Below are positions 27,284-29,101 of a DNA stretch of 29,101 nt, piece after piece. The notes under the pieces are model-generated. The model did no database searches, was not told the origin of the DNA, and saw nothing but the letters and a program-made list of their open reading frames with translations. Where the stretch lies: the NCBI GenBank assembly GCA_003427395.1, contig BFEA01000015.1, positions 6,157,204 through 6,186,304 on the forward strand, in the 5' to 3' direction. Position numbers and translations under genes: made by a program. Source of the DNA: Chara braunii (Eukaryota; Streptophyta; Charophyceae; Charales; Characeae). The number at the start of each line of letters is the position of its first letter. The first letter of the stretch is position 1.

Positions 27284-27370
27284 AATAGTAAGAACATAAG
27301 CTTGTAATACAGCAACACCTAACTCTAATACAGTTAATGCGAAAACAATTAGAAAAGGTGCAAGATCTTC
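27284..27370 (-). pseudogene. atp6: atp6, ATP synthase subunit a, mitochondrial fragment (second NUMT)
   Basis: Minus-strand translation EDLAPFLIVFALTVLELGVA then VLQAYVLTI matches the last conserved membrane helix region of plant-type ATP6, the proton-channel subunit of ATP synthase. Only about 28 codons are present, with no neighbouring mitochondrial gene. The flanks show no further similarity, so this is a very short insertion separate from the one at 141-2670. Confidence 0.85.
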
Positions 27371-27507
27371 TCTGGTATGCAGGTTGCGGTTTACTAAGAT
27401 TTAAAGTTTAGATTTGTCACCTAGCATACGGGTCAAGAGGTATAATTTCCAGTCTTTTACTGCCAAATACTCGATTCATGTGATGTCATGATATGTTCCA
27501 TACGGAT

Positions 27508-27546
27508 GCTAGACCCATTTCCAGCAGGTGATGCTCCCCACCAAGT
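27508..27546 (+). repeat. LINE 3'-end remnant
   Basis: TTTCCAGCAGGTGATGCTCC plus CCACCAA matches about 19499-19525 in the decayed LINE with one mismatch, and the preceding bases (TAGACCCA / TGGACCCGG) are similar. Probably a severely truncated copy in the same orientation. Confidence 0.5.
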
Positions 27547-27668
27547 TGCCTCAAACAGAGGAAAAGAAAACAAAAAAGCGGCACCACACCACTTGTTGTT
27601 GTCGTATCTGCGCGAGTCTGCTTCCTGCCATAATATTGTGTTTGGAGTTTATGAATGATTTTCTATTT

Positions 27669-27985
27669 TGCTGGAGATTTTTCAGTCTTTTCAGTTTATT
27701 TTATTTTGGTTTTAGATTTAGATACACGTTCTTGAGTATTTATTTTTTATTTTATTTAAAAAATATAGTCTTCTCTCAATTTCACCTCACACTACCTACC
27801 TGCCACTACTCCTAATTGTAGGCATACGGGAAACCCCGTAGCATCCAAAACTGTGTACTTGAGTATTGGACATAGTATGGTTCTTCAGTCTGTGTGAAAC
27901 GCTTTTTGGAGTGTGTTGGAGATTTTTCAGTCTGTTCAGTTTAGTTTATTTTGATTTTGGATTTAGATTCACGTTTTTTAGTATT
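27669..27985 (+). repeat. Direct duplication with 245 bp period
   Basis: About 72 bp at 27669-27740 (GCTGGAGATTTTTCAGTCTT onward) recurs at 27914-27985 (GTTGGAGATTTTTCAGTCTG onward). Both include TTTAGATT(T/C)A and CACGTT. Frames over them translate to similar aromatic-rich strings that are probably not proteins. Confidence 0.7.
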
Positions 27986-28099
27986 GGACATATAATGGTC
28001 CCCGGGTCTTCGTTGTCTCATGGAGCTGCTAGTGACACCCTTCCTCTCTTGGAGCCCCTTTATGTATTTGTCGAGCCCTGTTCAACAACACCCTTATAG

Positions 28100-29101
28100 T
28101 ATGTGTGGCCCATTTGAATGCCTAAAACCCTATACCCTCTTCAACCTCATGCACATGACCTTCATAAGCCTTGAAGCCTGAAGTGCAAACTGCAGGGCTC
28201 GCCTTCCAAGAGTGAGATTTTGCAGGTAGATCTGCTGTTGTAGCCTAATTACTTGCCTATTTGACAGCGTAAGGTGAATGACAGTAAACTCAAGTTTCAA
28301 GAGACGCACTCAACAGGTAGACAGGCAGTAGCCTAGTGTGTGTGGCTAGTCAGGCTAGGGTCATTTGATGCAGGACCTTGGGGTGGGACCTCGTGGTGGT
28401 TGCTTCGACTTTCCTTCTGATCTCCCATACCGCCTGTGAAGAAGTACCCGAGTCTTAGTCTTAATCATATCTGCACTGTTATGTGGTCACGGATGCAACA
28501 GAAGCCCAAAGCCAGAACTTATGAGATGCATAATAATAGCCCTTGAGTCACTTTGTTCTCGAGTGAAAGCATCTTCGGAGGTTGTCATATTCGTTGCTCC
28601 CTTCTAAGTCCTAACCGTATTTTGTAACCCTATCGAGGGGTCTGGTCCTTAATAGTTGCTCCTTGTTGCATGTGGAACTCAGATTCTCCTCCGGTAACTG
28701 ATGTATCTTACTATTTTAACTGTCCCTCTCCCGGTCAATTATAGCACACCAGGTTACGATGTGTTTCTCTCGGCACGATGCGTTTCTCTCGGCCCCTGTA
28801 CCAAGAGGCGCATAGTTGCCTGGACGTCTTCTGGATCCCCTGAGATGTCGTTCGTAACTGAAGTGGACGTCTTCTGGATCCCTCTAAGATGTTGTTTTTA
28901 GCGGTCGGTCAGGGAGCTGCCAATGCAGGATGAGGGATGACCTGGGTGGCGAGTGGCTAAGCTGGGCCAGGGCGGTGAAGGGATAGGTTGAAAAGGGTAA
29001 TCGGGGGCAGGAAAGGAGGGTGCAGGGTTGGATGGTAGCAGTGAGGGGGAGGGAGGCATGAGGCGGCTGGAGAGTCCTCTGGGAAAGTGGAGGGCTGGGG
29101 G
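28100..29101. other. No gene recognised; short local duplications and G-rich end
   Basis: GATGTGTTTCTCTCGGCAC is followed by a near copy at about 28757-28795. GGACGTCTTCTGGATCCC occurs at about 28821 and 28865. From about 28930 the plus strand becomes strongly G-rich. No convincing coding frame. Confidence 0.5.

Noticed and set aside
27528-28099. Two similar aromatic-rich proteins (CWRFFSLFSL...)
   Set aside because: They come from a 72 bp DNA duplication in AT-rich sequence, and the frames outside it share nothing.
1-29101. CRISPR arrays, bacterial operons, rRNA or tRNA genes
   Set aside because: No regularly spaced identical repeats, no bacterial-type gene spacing, and no cloverleaf or rRNA core sequence was seen.

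Overview
The window is eukaryotic, repeat-dominated nuclear DNA. I infer a plant-lineage (streptophyte) genome, possibly a charophyte alga. It contains copies of plant-type mitochondrial genes (cox3, cox2, rps11, atp9, cob, atp6), including rps11, which many non-plant mitochondria lack, and an atp9 exon that ends at a group II intron-like GTGCG boundary. It also holds a Ty3/gypsy retrotransposon and an L1-like LINE. No intact single-copy host gene can be supported.

Layout. 1-14154 is one LTR retrotransposon on the minus strand. Two related ~1.27 kb long terminal repeats flank it: 1-140 plus 2671-3802 on the left, and 12883-14154 on the right. The inner edge of the right LTR is hidden by 510 Ns at 12373-12882. 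Within the left LTR, 141-2670 is an inserted mosaic of mitochondrial DNA (NUMT). Reading leftwards from about 11.76 kb the element encodes Gag, protease, reverse transcriptase and RNase H in one frame. A separate frame carries a half PHD-like finger, integrase and the integrase C-terminal domain. Three further ORFs of unknown function follow, here called X, Y and Z. RNase H, integrase, X and Y are joined by stop/start overlaps (TGATG, ATGA, ATGA), and Z overlaps the end of Y. All coding parts carry nonsense or frameshift damage, much of it looking like C-to-T decay.

14155-22075 is bracketed by two inverted copies of a ~425 bp repeat. Between them lies a decayed plus-strand LINE (about 15.1-19.6 kb). 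Its ORF is interrupted by a 195 bp non-autonomous DNA transposon (17982-18176) with a perfect 9 bp target-site duplication. Unassigned AT-rich and low-complexity DNA follows.

22.5-29.1 kb holds several non-autonomous DNA elements: a palindromic one at about 22586-22888, a hAT-like one at 23028-23561 with an 8 bp target-site duplication and CCGGAT-type subterminal repeats, foldback copies at 25.5-26.05 kb, and a probable one at 26715-27164. It also holds purine/pyrimidine-skewed low-complexity blocks, clusters of an ATCGATTACGTAATCGAT-like palindrome, a second tiny NUMT (atp6), and a LINE 3'-end remnant.

Order of events that can be read: the LTR element landed in or beside an older repeat (edge at 14154/14155), and mitochondrial DNA later entered its left LTR. 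Independently, the LINE inserted and was then hit by the 195 bp element. The most unusual part is the chain of overlapping ORFs behind the integrase of the Ty3/gypsy element.
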